In this document: piece after piece, positions 1 through 11,797 of the stretch | Numbering within the stretch: position 1 is the first letter of the stretch | Layout: each line of letters begins with the position of its first letter | DNA from: Psilocybe azurescens | Lineage: Eukaryota > Basidiomycota > Agaricomycetes > Agaricales > Agrocybaceae | Length of the DNA stretch: 64,000 nt | NCBI GenBank assembly: GCA_023853785.1 | Contig: JAJIRX010000783.1 | Location: 186,001 to 250,000, forward strand | Direction of reading: 5' to 3' | The notes under the pieces: model-generated | The model's database searches: none | What the model was told of the DNA's origin: nothing | What the model saw: the letters and a program-made list of their open reading frames with translations, nothing else | Program-made: the position numbers and the translations under genes

Positions 1-19
1 CAAGCTTAGCGTCTGCTTC

Positions 20-545
20 TCATTCTGCGAAATACTAACATCCGATACCCTCCCTCAAAACCCGAGTTTCTCGTCGTCGAGGGCCATCTGCAGGGAGAAA
101 TAGGTCAGCTCTTATAGTCACGGTCTTGTGAATGTATATGCTCACCGAAGGTCAAAGGAACAGTGGCGCATGGTTCGAATTGTCATATCCAAGCCGGGCT
201 GGGCGCTTGTAGAATGTGTGCGCATTCGTAGTTGGTGTCGCGAATCAGTCTGCAGGGAGGATGGATGGAAACAGGTCAGTTCTCGTTATTCCACGGTCTT
301 ATGAATGACAACACTCACGGAGAACATGACCAGAATATATACCTCTCATTCTGCCCAGCACCCAGCACCGTCCCTCAAAACCCTGCTTCCCTTTCTTGTT
401 CAAGACACACTGGGCGCTTGTGGACAGTGGGAGGGTGCGTGCGCACTCGTATCTGCCGTCGAGGGTCAGTATTTTTCATCTTCGACGGTCTTGCAAATGT
501 CGATACTCATGGACAGCGTAACCAGAGCGCTTTGAAGGTGCGATA
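20..545. repeat. Degenerate tandem repeat, about three units
   Basis: The phrase cggtcttgtgaatg recurs in variant form at about 140, 294 and 486, each time followed by a form of actcac/actcat. The other shared pieces (ccctcaaaacccg, tgggcgcttgt, gtgcgcrcwcgta, gtcgagggtcag) keep the same order between them, giving units of roughly 150-190 bases. I see no convincing gene over them; the open frames crossing the array look like products of the repetition. Unit boundaries and copy number are judged by eye, and the array may continue to the left of the window. Confidence 0.55.
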
Positions 546-559
546 CTAGTGTCTCTTCC

Positions 560-1455
560 TGTACGAATCCTTTTACCGGGTTGTCCTCGCCCAAAAATAC
601 TCGGTACTATCAGAATTGTCGAAAATCTGGAACGTATTCTGCAAAATTGGCTCTTAGGAAGATACCAATCACCGGCAGACGACTTGTTCTATATATTCTC
701 CAATATAACTATTGTACAAGGTTTCTTAACGAGGGAGAAATGTCCCTAAAAAGTGTAGACAGGCAATGTGTAGGAGTTTTACAGGACGCTGCTGCATATC
801 GAAGATTCACGGTGGGACTTGCAGCAATTGACGTGGACGAAATTGGAGAGGCTCAATACGAATATGAATGGGATGATCTCAACAATCCTCAAATGGAGGA
901 GGTCGAACAGACCGATACCTCTATGTCTGGGCTTGGCTTTCTGGACGGCAAGACCATGGTAGATTTGACCAGGTCTGTATAGACAAGAAATCTTTGATCC
1001 AGGAGGATTTCTTCGTATCTATGGAACCAACCAGTCAAGATTATTTGCGAAAAAATGGGACCTGGATTTGACTGTGCGTAATAAACTGGTCAAGTGGTTT
1101 GACTGGCTAAAATTTTATGATCACAACTATTCAGCGTGGCAAGACGATATTTGTTGGTCCCTACGTAAAATATTTACAGGATTTAGGAAGCGAAGCTTCT
1201 CCAATAGTTTGTTTAGTCAAGGCATAGGGGCTATAATGACGTCATACATAAATCTGGACATCTGTTCTATTGTTATCCTACTATGACCTACAGAGTTAGT
1301 AACAACTGTATCGGATTCTGCACACGATGTGGTGCCTCGAGTATTTAAGGTTCATTATAAGCCCTCTCCCTCAAACCATTACAGTCACCACCTGCTCAGC
1401 ACCCAAGTGAAAGCAATTATTAATCTAATTCAACTATATCAACGACAGCGTAGGG
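560..1455. other. Gene-poor stretch upstream of the Pmp3-like gene
   Basis: An open frame at 581-982 (+) encodes about 130 residues with an acidic middle (YEYEWDD, MEEVEQTD). It has no recognisable domain and no clear partner exons. From about 1000 to 1330 I see nothing beyond AT-rich sequence. The last 110 bases are probably the promoter and 5' leader of the gene at 1456. Confidence 0.4.
1342..1349 (+). promoter_or_regulatory. TATA-like box before the Pmp3-like gene
   Basis: TATTTAAG lies about 107 bases before the start codon. It is followed by a pyrimidine-rich stretch with CA dinucleotides, the usual look of a strongly expressed fungal core promoter. This is inferred from position and composition only. 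Confidence 0.3.
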
Positions 1456-1775
1456 ATGGCCAAGGTTGTTTCTTCAAACTATGATGTGTTTCTCTACTTC
1501 TTGGCAATGTACGTTTCTTGCCTTTGCTTCGCGGTAATCTCAATTTGGATTTAACAATGCTTCCTCGCCTCTGCAGACTTCTTCCTCCCGTGTCTGTCTT
1601 TCTCAAGCGAGGTTGCGCAGCAGATTTTTGGATAAACGTCTGCTTGTCAATCCTTGGATGGATCCCAGGAGTTATTCATGCCTGGTAAGCGCTGCAATCC
1701 TCTTATACAGTATCTGTATAGCTAATGAATGCTTTCGATAGGTACATAATCTCAAGAAGTGAAGGTGCTATGTAA
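1456..1775 (+). CDS. PMP3: Pmp3/UPF0057-type plasma membrane proteolipid
   Basis: Three exons, 1456-1508, 1577-1684 and 1742-1775, joined by GT...AG introns of 68 and 57 bases, give a 64-residue protein. It carries the UPF0057 signature: LYFLAILLPPVSVFL, then KRGCAADFWIN, then a second helix LSILGWIPGVIHAWYII. The family has two closely spaced helices and little else, and the length here is typical. In yeast Pmp3 and its plant relatives sit in the plasma membrane and limit salt-driven depolarisation and cation influx. All splice sites are canonical, including GTACGT and GTAAGC donors. The gene is too short and too divided to be seen as one open frame. The assignment rests on the motif run and is firm. 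Confidence 0.9.
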
Positions 1776-2573
1776 TATGCACTCGAGTAGTACTGGGGGA
1801 CAACCGAAAGACGCCGACACTCAAGGACGTTATCAGCTACGCTGACATCATTGAATTTCTCTGGATTTACTACATGTAATAGTACAATATGATTACAGCA
1901 AGGAAAAGTTGTTTTGTAATAACCCATATACAAGCGGCGGCGCGGACTCGGCGAAGATCACAGTAAATGGAGTAGTATAAAATAGCCAAGTATTTCTCTG
2001 CAGATAAGCTGGATGTTGAAACGACATGGTGTACTAGAGGTCTATACCCAGCACCACCGCACATCTATTTGATTGCGCACATTGATATTGGTCCTAGACT
2101 AAGACACTACAAGACAATAACGTCCTGTTTGATTGACCACGTGGTGATGACGGAATCCGGTGCCTATGTCCGTCGGTGTTTGTCGTGTCGAGCTTGCGGC
2201 CTTTCTTTTGCTAATGTGTACAATATTCTCAATTTATCGAACAGCCTTGTTGACTATTGCTGCGTAACGAGCTCACTACGTCCTCGTTTTTCTTGGTCTT
2301 TGTATAAAAACTACGTAACTCTTCTTTAGACTTTAGAGGCCGCTTGAGGGGTTTGCAGGTATGTGTACAGTGCACACATTTCTCCACGTTGACGACTGAT
2401 TTAATCCATTTCAAGCCTGCTAAAGCGATCTTGGAAGTTCTGAACTATTGACAACACATCTACTTTTATAAACGGAAAGGAACGGTCTGTACGATCCACC
2501 CCGTTCAGGAGTATGTCTGACATTCACCAAGAAAATACCCTGGTGTTTGAATAAACGCGTTCAACGAGGAATC
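1776..2573. other. Intergenic, nothing recognisable
   Basis: Only short overlapping open frames occur here, on both strands, without domain signatures or plausible splice partners. A small part at each end must be the 3' end of the Pmp3-like gene and the leader of the kinase gene. Confidence 0.5.
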
Positions 2574-5500
2574 ATGTCCACGAGCTTCGGTGAATCATCT
2601 TCACAGGCTCTTATATCCATCCCGTCTACCCAACATCGTCCTCATCTGTATCGTGACCCAAGCTCAAGTTATGGCTTCTCCGACAACCAACACACCGCCA
2701 CTGGCCCAGAACTATGGCAGCCTATCTTACATTCGTCGAATCAAGTCGTGTTATACAACCCACGGTCGCATGCCCTCTCAATTACATCTGCAACTGCTTC
2801 AGAGGAGCTTGCATCAGGCGTCGTGGTCGCAAGACGTATGCGAAGGGAGGAGGTTAGCGATAGCCCGCGACTCATCACTGATACGTGCCCGTATTGCAAG
2901 CAGACCCTTCCACCAGGGTTCCAAGGATTTCCAACAGGAGGCGCGTCCTCGGAAGGAGCTCGGGGACATGACAGCGGATCTCAAGAAAATGATGAAACCT
3001 GGGGTTATATAAACACATCGGATGAAGACGATGAAGACGCCAGGGAGATCCAGACAGTCAGCACAGATCCTGCTTATCATTCGCGGGCCTCAGATTATTT
3101 TCGCTTGCTCGCCATTGCGAATGAAACTTCGTCCGTTGCATCAGGATCTAGGAGGCCCAGTATTAGCCCGTCTAGTTATAGGACGACAAATGAAGGAGAA
3201 AGTCGGGAAGAGGACCCTAAAAGAGGAAGGAGGAGAAGAACACGCACACCTGATAACCGCAGCACGAAAGGTGCCTTTCCTGCTGAGAAAATGGCTCAGG
3301 GCTACTTCAAAACCTTTTTCCAGGAGGAATATAAACTCGGTATGGGTGCGAATGGCAGTGTTTTCTTGTGCCAGGTATAGTCATCGTTTTCAATCAAATA
3401 TATGCGCTTTGTTGACACCCCATTCAGCATGTTCTGGATGGAAACCCACTGGGCCATTTTGCTGTGAAGAAAATCGCAGTAGGCGAGTCGCATTCATACC
3501 TGCTCAAGATATTACGGGAAGTTCGACTTCTCGAACGTCTACATCATCCGAATATTATCACATACCAGTAGGCTCTATAGCTTAAACTTAAACTCTCAAT
3601 CCACTCACCAGCCGACCTTCTAGTCATGCATGGCTAGAGAACTCCCAATTCTCCTCGTTCGGTCCTACAGTGCCTACCTTGCAGTGGGTTTCATCCCTCA
3701 CATTCCCTCTCAAATGTCTATTTACGGTTTTTGCAGTGTTCTTATGCAATGGGCAGAAGGAGGAAGGTAATTACGTGTTCATCTCACCAAAAAAACCAAG
3801 GATCTTGACCCAAGCAGTCTTGATGATTTCATAGATGTCCGTCTTGGACGCAAACCAGCACATATTCACATGCATCCTCTTCTTTCCTCCTCGTCGTCTG
3901 TTTTCAACCCATCTGTGCCTCCTTCTCCTGCGTCCTCGACGAACGAACTCCCTCCAGGTGAAGAGGGTACTCAGGGACCGACGACCCCAACACCGACAAC
4001 TGCCTCCTTCAACAGGGGCAAACACACTCGCTTTGCAAACGCAGACTCTCCTGGAGCACGAGAGGAAACACAACAATCTTCGTCCAAGCCAGAAGACGCG
4101 CAGTCAAGGGCTGCGCGTATCAAAGCTTTTCGAGCGTATCAGCGAGCACCGCCAGAGGAGAAAGAACGGATGAGGCGCGAGATGGAGAACGTTTTGGGAC
4201 GGCATCTGGAGATGGACCGGGAGATGCTGCTAGAGCTCAATGGACGGCTGTTCATTTGCTCAGTGCACAAGAGGTCGTAAGCCTGTTTAGGGATGTGGTT
4301 GAAGGCCTGGCATTTTGGTACGTCCCTTGTTTGCTCGACATCTGATTCGGTCACTCAGACGTTACGCAGCATGGTAAATCAATATTGCATCTCGATCTGA
4401 AACCTGGCAACGTGCTGTTGACTTGGGATGAAGGAAAGCTCATGTAGGTTGCTCAATGTGGCTCTCGCATGCTGAGCTCAACATCTCCTTTTCTTCTCTT
4501 ATCAGTCCACGCGCCATGCTATCAGACTTTGGCACTTCACGCGATATGATCAATTCAACGCGTGTACAGCGTTCAGGGAATACTGGGACGTGAGTTTTTT
4601 CCTAGTTTGTTTGCTGCTGTGCCATAACACGATTGAACGATTTCTAATACAGTCTGGAATACACGGCCCCTGAGTCTCTGCCATCGCCTGATACAGGCAT
4701 TCTGCGACAGATTGACTCGAAAGCGGACATGTGGAGTTTGGGGATGATTTTACATAAACTGTTATTCTTCAAGTTGCCTTACAGGTGCGTAGCAATTTCT
4801 TACATATTTTCGACTTTAACGAATTTTCGATAGATATGCATCAGTCGGCGATGCGAATGGTGAACCGATAAGCAGAGATGAAGAAGGAGAGAAGATGGAA
4901 CGACTGGAAAAGGAAGTTTTGGAATATCCTGGGTTTGTTCCTTCCATGTATCCTCTTCCTGGCCCTAATACGTTGTGTCCTCAGATTTAAATCGGCTCCC
5001 AGTATGGTTACAGGGTTCGAAAACCGCCGCCTTCCCCGCACATTTCTCGTTTTATTGGAGAATCTGCTTCATAAGACTCCTGTTGGAAGGCCTAGTGTCG
5101 AAAGAGTTGTTACTGCTATTCGAGAGGGCAAAGTATGTGCTTGGAATTACTACACCCCTTTGATACATTCTCAACTTCTATAACATCTCAGCTCGATCCT
5201 CTGGGAGATATTCCATCACAGAACCTGCCCCTTTCCCGACCTTGGAGCGACGCCTCGGCGTCCACCGTGCTCAATACCTCTGATGACATCAAAAACGATG
5301 ATCATGAGGGGACGCGTCTTCTGGCACTTCCATCTCCGGCCGAAGTGCTCGGTCCAGAAGAGGATAGCTGGCGGAATTGGTTAACTTGGAATATGTGGAT
5401 GCCGCTCCTCACAGGAATCTTTTTCCGGACCAATAAACATCGTCGAAGTAAAAAGAAAGGGCCGATAGAAAGGGGCCGCAAGAAAATGAACGGGTTCAGT

Positions 5501-5956
5501 CTGCGTCTTATCCGCAGCTCACTGCTTGTCATGAAGGTTCTCACTATTTCACAAGTTTGTGTGGACCCCGTGACACGCCCGCGGCCTGTGGTTGTTACGT
5601 TGCTTTTGGTGGCTGCTGTTTCTGATACGGTCGTTGACCATGAAGATGAGGCTGGGGAGAGACGAGTGGTCACGGGGTACCGGATACGAGGCGTCTGGGT
5701 GACGATGGGGTTGGCGTTGCTGCATGTTGGTATCCTTGGGCTCAGTGCCTGGTCAGAATGGGATGGCGCAGGCTCAGGTCTTTTCGATGCATGGAAGACG
5801 GTCTGCTGCGTTCCTATGAGCAGTACGTTGCGAGGGCCACCCCACAATTCTGAGCCCTGTTTGGTTCGACATTTTCTGACCTTATGTCCGAAAATGTATT
5901 ATCCGGATCTACTTACATTTGTGAATTCAGAGTCAACTTTTTCAGATTCACGATGA
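2574..5956 (+). CDS. Serine/threonine protein kinase, Iks1-like, with C-terminal membrane segments
   Basis: Multi-exon gene. The first ATG is at 2574 (MSTSFGESS); an upstream in-frame TTG is not a likely start. The N-terminal 220 residues are serine-rich and contain a CPYCKQTLPPGF zinc-knuckle-like motif. The kinase domain follows in order: glycine loop LGMGANGSVF (exon ending near 3375), AVKK lysine, helix C in ILREVRLLERLHHPNI, hinge near MQWAEGG, HLDLKPGNVLL (near 4390), SDFGTS (near 4525) and YTAPES (near 4660). A low-complexity insert of over 100 residues (about 3870-4200) separates the hinge from the catalytic loop. The catalytic loop reads HLD, so this is a non-RD kinase. The last exons encode hydrophobic segments (RPVVVTLLLVAAVSDTVV and VTMGLALLHVGILGLSAW), suggesting membrane anchoring. 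A GTACGT donor near 5823 and a TTCAG acceptor near 5929 make the final exon short. The order of features and the insert fit fungal Iks1-type kinases; that name is inferred from family memory. Confidence 0.7.
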
Positions 5957-6173
5957 AGCTAAACGGAAGGGTACAAACATTTATAAACACTGTGAAATAT
6001 ATATTATACAGAAGTGATAGTGTAGAAAGAGCAAGACGAGATATCCAAGGATGAAAAAGCGCCATAAAGTGTCAATAAGGCATATCCACGATGCTGAAGT
6101 AACACGATGCTGATCACGCCATTCCAACAAAGGATGTCTTCCAAGTTGGCCATAAATTATCCAAGGAAACCAA

Positions 6174-7017
6174 TCAACTAAGAGAGCTCGGGCTGTAAAG
6201 ACAATTTGATGGAATACAGCGGAACTTACTTTAAAATAATGAACCTCTTGAACGCCTCATAGCAACGAAGTGTAATACGACGATTGTCCAAGGGTTTCAT
6301 GCCCTCACTCAGGCGACGATATGGGCGAGGAAGGGAAGGGACATGGAGGTGGACGATAGTAGGTGTCTGAGGGAAAATACCGTACATGACAGCATCGGCC
6401 AATTCCTTCGTAACGCGAATTTTGTAAAATATCGGGGCAGTACCAATCATGACGATTCCAGGGATTAGGACATCCAGGACAGGGTCTATTCCAGCGAGGA
6501 AACGCTTTTTGTTGTTGCTCTGAAATGCCGCAATCGCTTCCGCGACAAGTTGCGCCTCTGCATCCCCTCTGTCCTCCAAGTGCCGCTTATCCTCCTGAAC
6601 TAAGAGCATGATCTCGGAGCGATTCTTCAACAAGCACACATCTGTTTTTGCGTGCATGCACATTCCACAGATAACAAATTCAATGTCTTTGCGGGTGCGC
6701 AGCACAACGTCACGATTGGTGTAGCCAAGAATGTCGAAGAGACGGACGACAAAGTCATCAACAGCCGACTCCTCCGATGGCGCCGCGCTCATCGCAAGGT
6801 CCATTGCAGAGAGGGTGCGGAAGGAATCAAGGTCGGTCGTTTCCTCGGCTTCAAGCTTATCCAACATATCGGCGGGGACGTGGGGTTCGGGCAGAGGGTC
6901 CACTTCGAAAAATGTAGCAGCATCCTGGGGTTCCATTGTGATGTTGTATGCAGCGAGTTCATTTGGGCCCCAGTCGCTACCTGGTTTAGCGGAGCGGATG
7001 AGAAGTTCAGGATTCAT
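6174..7017 (-). CDS. Conserved fungal protein, possible PD-(D/E)XK-like fold
   Basis: Long exon 7017-6229 starting at ATG (MNPELLIRSAKPGSDWGPNEL); a TTG further upstream is not a likely start. The exon runs into a GTAAGTT donor. An intron of about 34 bases ending in TTTACAG then leads to a very short last exon (PSSLS, stop at 6174-6176). Without that intron the frame stops at 6226. The centre reads DIEFVICGMCMHAKTD, then EIMLLVQEDK about 15 residues later, then a helix with EAQLVAEAIAAF. The E-x-K on a hydrophobic strand after an acidic residue recalls the PD-(D/E)XK nuclease fold, but that is only a pattern. Proteins of this shape are common and unnamed in Agaricomycetes. It is convergent with the kinase gene, about 220 bases away. 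Confidence 0.65.
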
Positions 7018-7040
7018 ATCTGCAAACTGGGGTGGGTTGT

Positions 7041-7614
7041 TCAAGACAACAAGACAAAGGAGAGAAGGTGCGTTTTAAATGCTGCTATCGTCAATCGCAA
7101 ACAAGCATATGCTGACCAATCAGGATCATGCCACACCGGGCCGTCTGAGGCCGTTTCCCGCTCGCCCAAATCCTCACCCTCGTCCCTCGACGCCGACAGA
7201 GCCGCATACGCGACCTGTTGTCTCTCAAGCTTTTGCTCGTACTCCACCTCGAAGGATTCCCTTTTCGCTATCGACGTCATGACCATTGCGGTCGGGGTCA
7301 ACGTCACGGCCATCGCGATCCGAGTTGTCATCCACGCTACCATCCATAGAATCAAAGCCATTTGAATCAATACCAAGGCCATCGAGGTCGAGGTCGAGGT
7401 GAAGGACACTAGGCGAGAGCAGAGCGCTGCTCGACAGAGCCGCTGCAGCGCGTGCGGATGCCGGTGGTGGTGATCGCGCTGGTGACGTTGATGTTGACCG
7501 TGACCGTGATTGTGCCCTTGCTTGAGCGCGCGTTGGTGCTGGTGCTGGTGTGGGTGAGAGAGGCGATGCTGGTAAGGGTAGGGGGAAGGATGAGGGTATG
7601 ATGAACGGAGACAA
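7041..7614 (-). CDS. Low-complexity open frames, doubtful gene
   Basis: Two overlapping minus-strand frames look protein-like in different parts. One (7614-7225) is Pro/Ala/Ser-rich and then acidic with DVDPDRNGHDVDSEKGIL. The other (to 7041) ends with FEVEYEQKLERQQVAYA and a mixed hydrophilic tail. A GTAAGT donor near 7650 and a TTACCAG acceptor near 7568 suggest an intron between an upstream exon and this region, but no ATG fits either frame. It may be the 3' part of a gene whose first exon I cannot find, or simple-sequence DNA without a gene. Confidence 0.25.
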
Positions 7615-7699
7615 AGCGAGCTCGATCAGGGGCGCGACTAGTACTTACGCCTGTCTCGACGTGTCGGTGTCTGAGCGCCACTGTTGGGGTACTCGGCAA

Positions 7700-8435
7700 G
7701 GCTCCGGAAATTTGAAATTCCCCTTTTCTACCCCACTTTCAGGTACACAAGTCAAAGAAATTCAGGGCACGCATTTCTCGGCACTCGAGTCTCGACACTT
7801 TGTTGGTCAACTGATGATCCCTTCGAGGCGCCCACGCTACTGCTAAGAGTCTTGCTAGCTTGAGAAAGCCTCCTTGCAGCCAGTTACGTGAGTTGAGTTC
7901 TTCTGTACCGATTCAGTCCAAAGGCATGGTTTTCCGACTGATCTTTCGTGATTTTATGTTTCCTGTTGCGATGATCTTCGTATGCGAAATCAAGGACTCA
8001 TTAAATCTGTCTGAATACTTGGAAACCCATGATCCCACTTCCAGAGATATTTTGATAATGTCACAAGAGTAATATGACGGACCTGATCTCGACAGGGTTA
8101 ACAGAGCGCTTGTCCATTTCTCACGATGTGAGCACTTTTGTTTGTTGTTCACAAAAGAATTACTACCCGTGATCACAGCAGTAAATCAGACGACGACAAC
8201 CCGACCTTCGGATGTCATAATAATTCCTTGGAGTTTCCACTCCGGCGTCAAGTAGGGCTTAACATCTACATTGTGCAACTAGGGCCTGGATTTCTCAGGA
8301 TTCAGGAGATTTCCGCAAGTTCAAAACCGAGAAAAGGGACGATTATCCCCCTGTTCGAGCTGTTTTTTCTTGCATAATCGCGTGTTGCAATCTTTAAAGA
8401 GCGAGTTGCTGCAGCAGTTCGCTAGGCCCGCCAGG
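7700..8435. other. Intergenic between doubtful gene and membrane protein gene
   Basis: No coding frame with a domain or credible splice structure is visible. The right end must include the promoter of the gene starting at 8436. Confidence 0.4.
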
Positions 8436-9707
8436 ATGAATATCCCTCATCAGTCGTTTACGACCTGGAAAGGTGCGTGTTCTCTTTGATTGTTCGGTCA
8501 TTCGATTGAACAATCGTCTGGAAGCTCATTGTTACGGTTCTTCAGCTGTTTGCGATCCTGGTGACTATGTTGCGGTTAGCGTTTAGACACCGAAGACGCA
8601 CGATATGGGTGGATGATGTTACGGTTATTCCGCCGCTCATCATGGAGTTGGTCGCAGCGGTCGTTATGTGGTTTCTTTATGTCGATCCAGGTGGGTTATT
8701 GTGAAAGAGTCGTATGTTTGGTGGTCTCACTTATATTATGTCGAATTTGTAGAAAGTACGACCGTCAAAAACGAAGTAGCATTGTATTGGCTGGCGTCGA
8801 TCTCATGGCTGACCATTCTTTGGTATGTTCTCGTCGGGTCTCCTCTTAACCTCAACTCATTTTTGTTTAGGCTCACGCGGATCAGTCTAGTTCTATCTAT
8901 AACACGAATATTTCCGGTCTGGGGAACTATCCGACGGAACTGCAGAGGGATTTCAATCGCGTTTGGTATATTCTATGTTGGCTTTATGTGCTGGCTATGC
9001 ACAAGCCCTTGTGTCCCCCTCGGCCAGTGTTGGACCTGCCTTTCAATCAGACATCTTGGATTGCAGCAACGAAAGACACTTCCTCGCTATTGCATGCTTT
9101 GCTGGTACGTCTAACGTTACTTTCTACTCCTCAGATCCCTTATCTGACTATACACAGCTGACATCTTTTCATGCTCATTACTCGTGACATATCCTATCTA
9201 TATTTTATGGCTTTTTCCACTTCCTCGAGGGCAATACAAACTCGTCATAGGTCTTCTGTGCGGCTGTTTATTAACCCTTCTGTCTTCCGCTCTCTATGGC
9301 GTTTTCTCCTACAGTCCCATCATCAATGGCCCCGGTCGACCATTTGTGACCCGAATGTTATCGCAAATCGAGGTAAGACATTGCCCTGCCGCTGCTTTTA
9401 GATATTGAGCTGAATTTATGCAATGCCTATAAAGGCAGGAATCTCATTACTCGCCTGCAACGTGGTCGCGTGTGTTACATATTTGTATAGGAATGACTCC
9501 AGGTCAGATGCAATTGATGATAGAATCGATTGGAAGAAGCCAAAGCCACCCGGGTCGGAGACGAATAAGCTGGCAGCTTCGGGAGGTCATCCAATGAAAA
9601 TGATTCATTCAAGAGACAGGCAGACTAGTGATGAAAGTAGCAAGTGGTGTTCTCATGAGAGCTTCTCAAAAACTGGGGTCAGATTCTCTGAGCCGAGATT
9701 CTCCTAG
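8436..9707 (+). CDS. Rhodopsin-like seven-helix integral membrane protein (basidiomycete type)
   Basis: The exons give, in order: a first helix with LFAILVTMLRLAFRHRR; WVDDVTVIPPLIM and LVAAVVMWFLYVDP; VALYWLASISWLTILW; LTRISLVLSITRIFP; a block with FGIFYVGFMCWLC; a cysteine loop near QCWTC; LLVTYPIYILWLFPLPRGQ; LLCGCLLTLLSSALYGVF; and finally ISLLACNVVACVTYLYR before a hydrophilic tail ending at 9707. The ARxS-like helix 3 with RIFP, the Cys loop and the final SLxxCN helix are hallmarks of the large unnamed Agaricomycete family of seven-helix proteins, possibly receptors. The first exon is uncertain: the ATG at 8436 reads MNIPHQSFTTWK into a GTGCGT donor, but its phase does not cleanly join the next exon. 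It is convergent with the NCS1 gene, 84 bases away. Confidence 0.7.
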
Positions 9708-9790
9708 CCTAGAGCATAAATGTACAACAATTATCATGCTGCCGTAGATTCTATTTCCTTTGTACTATGCTACTCAGTAATGCGAAATCA

Positions 9791-11797
9791 TTATAGGTGT
9801 CCCATCAGCCTAATTTCCAACCAACGAATGGGAGGATAGAGTATCGCACTAATAACAAGAGCGATCTCAAACCCAAGGTCACCCGTAGTCTTTGCTATGG
9901 GACCAGTGAACCACGCCTGACTCATGCAAGGAATGACCAGTCCGAATGAGAGAAATCCAGCTCCAAGCGCTCCTAATCCCCACGGAAGACGTTTTGGAGT
10001 GTTCCACACTTCCCTGTCATAGTTGTCAAAGTCGTTGGAACGGAACCAAACGTGTTCAATGATGAGTTCAACCACGTAGACAGAGGCCCAGTATCCAATC
10101 AATCCAAGAAAGTTGGTGATAGCAGCGTCAAATCTATGCGCTCCAACAATTGCGATAGGCAGTACGCTGCAAGGATAAGCTCAGGAACTAGAGGGGGATG
10201 AAAAGAACTGGTATACACGCACATGGCTGCAGTCAGAAGGGTGAAAGCATAACGAGGAACGACGAATAATCGAGGAACGATGATTTGGTAGTTCAGCGAC
10301 GCTGAGTATAAAATGGACACCAAATTGGCCGCAACCGACAGACTCATGAGGACAGTCAGAAATTTCCCAAAATTACCCAGTGGTTGAAAGACGGCTTCAA
10401 TCAGACCGCCGACGTTGCCACCTGCCTGGAATCCGGCACTCCAGGCAGGAACCGAGTTTGCTGCAACAGCAAATGCGGCACCAATGGCTTGGATTACGAC
10501 CTAACAATATCAGCAAGGTACGACTCGCATTTCAAAGTGGTAACAGCATACATTGGGTACAAGGATGCCAAAATAAGACCACCAAAATATTTTCCAACTA
10601 TTATGAAGTTTTGAGACAGTACTGCAGGCGAATTTAGACAAATTAAATCTCACCCCGATTTCTCTGGTTGAAAATAACTTCCATAATCTGCAGCGTAACC
10701 AGACCAAGGTATCAAAGCGCCAGCTTGGATCCCTGCGAAGCCTAGAACCGACGCCACAGAGACTGGGACAGGAGGAGGGGGTTCCCCAGATGTTTCCAGC
10801 TCATTCCTACAGCGACAATAGTGGTAACCACGACGGGTATCCATGCATAACGCTCAAACCTTGCATTCGAGGTAGATCGACCACCAATCTCAGTAATTGC
10901 GACATAACAACTCACCAGTGCAGAAATTTGTACCCAAAGAACGACACAATGACGGATACAGCTGCAAATATGACGATTCCGACTCTGAAATAAAGAATGT
11001 TGCAAACAAAGGGTCGACCGAGGCTTTAACACTACTCACGTCCAACTTAGGTGTCCATTCGTTACACTGGCCAGTGCTTGACCACCTACGATACAATTCA
11101 GTGTAGCGAAGCCGATGACACCGAGCAAGTTTAAAGTGCTCGGTACAATCACTCCATAGTATCTTCGATGATGATCAATTATCGCAGCTGACACGGAGGT
11201 GAAGGATAAGGCCTACCCAAAGGTATATCTAGAAAGAGTCATCTGCCGCATTCCCAAGCGCGCGCCCCATGTCGAGCTAGATCGAAGAATGGATCGAGCG
11301 GACTTTTAGAAGAAAGTATAAGCGTACAAATAAGCAGGAAAAATGGTACAGAAAACGTCGAAGAAAAAAAATGACGAGACACGAGTCTCGAACACTAAGT
11401 TGAAAGACTACTGGCCCCAATGTTCCAAGCGAGAACCTATAGCAAAGGTGTTTGATCAGATACAAGTCTGAATGAATATTGATCTCACGATAGTATGGTA
11501 TAGTTGGAAGAAAGGTAAACGTAGAACAGTTTGCTATACTGTGTATCAGTGCGCTCCTCCACTGGTATAGGTAAAATTCCTGATAAGGTTTGGAGGCAGA
11601 TCGATCAACTGTATGGCATACTTCAATGCGAACATAAGTTACCGACCTCGTTCTTCTACACCCCAACTCAGGAGTTTTTTCTTCCAACTTATACGGGCCT
11701 TTGAGGAAGCCTCGACGCTTGTGCTAGACAACTCTTGCTTCTCCGAGTCTTCGTGACCTGATCCAGGTGCGGCTTCTTTGTCTTCGAGGGACTTCAT
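9791..11797 (-). CDS. NCS1-family purine-cytosine permease, copy A (apparent frameshift)
   Basis: Many short exons on the minus strand encode a 12-helix nucleobase permease of the Fcy2/Tpn1 (NCS1) type that would import purines, cytosine or a related vitamin across the plasma membrane. The start is MKSLEDKEAAPGSG at 11797; the last exon ends RWLEIRLMGHL at 9791. Visible family features are SLGTLGPVVF near 11420, RYAWIPV, the VSWKHLGNPPPPVP-like loop near 10780, and the conserved last exon with WNTPKRLPWGLGAL and CMSQAWFTGPIAKTTGDLGF. In the exon after GTLGPVVFQLSVRDSC the A run at 11364-11371 has eight bases where copy B has seven positions. The frame therefore shifts before the helix read as FFFGAFCTIFPAYL in B. 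Either copy A is a recent pseudogene or this is a sequence error. The next copy lies 515 bases upstream. Confidence 0.75.

Noticed and set aside
5302..5847. 181-codon open frame on the minus strand over the kinase gene
   Set aside because: It is antisense to the last coding exons, has no domain, and its openness follows from the codon use of the plus-strand gene.
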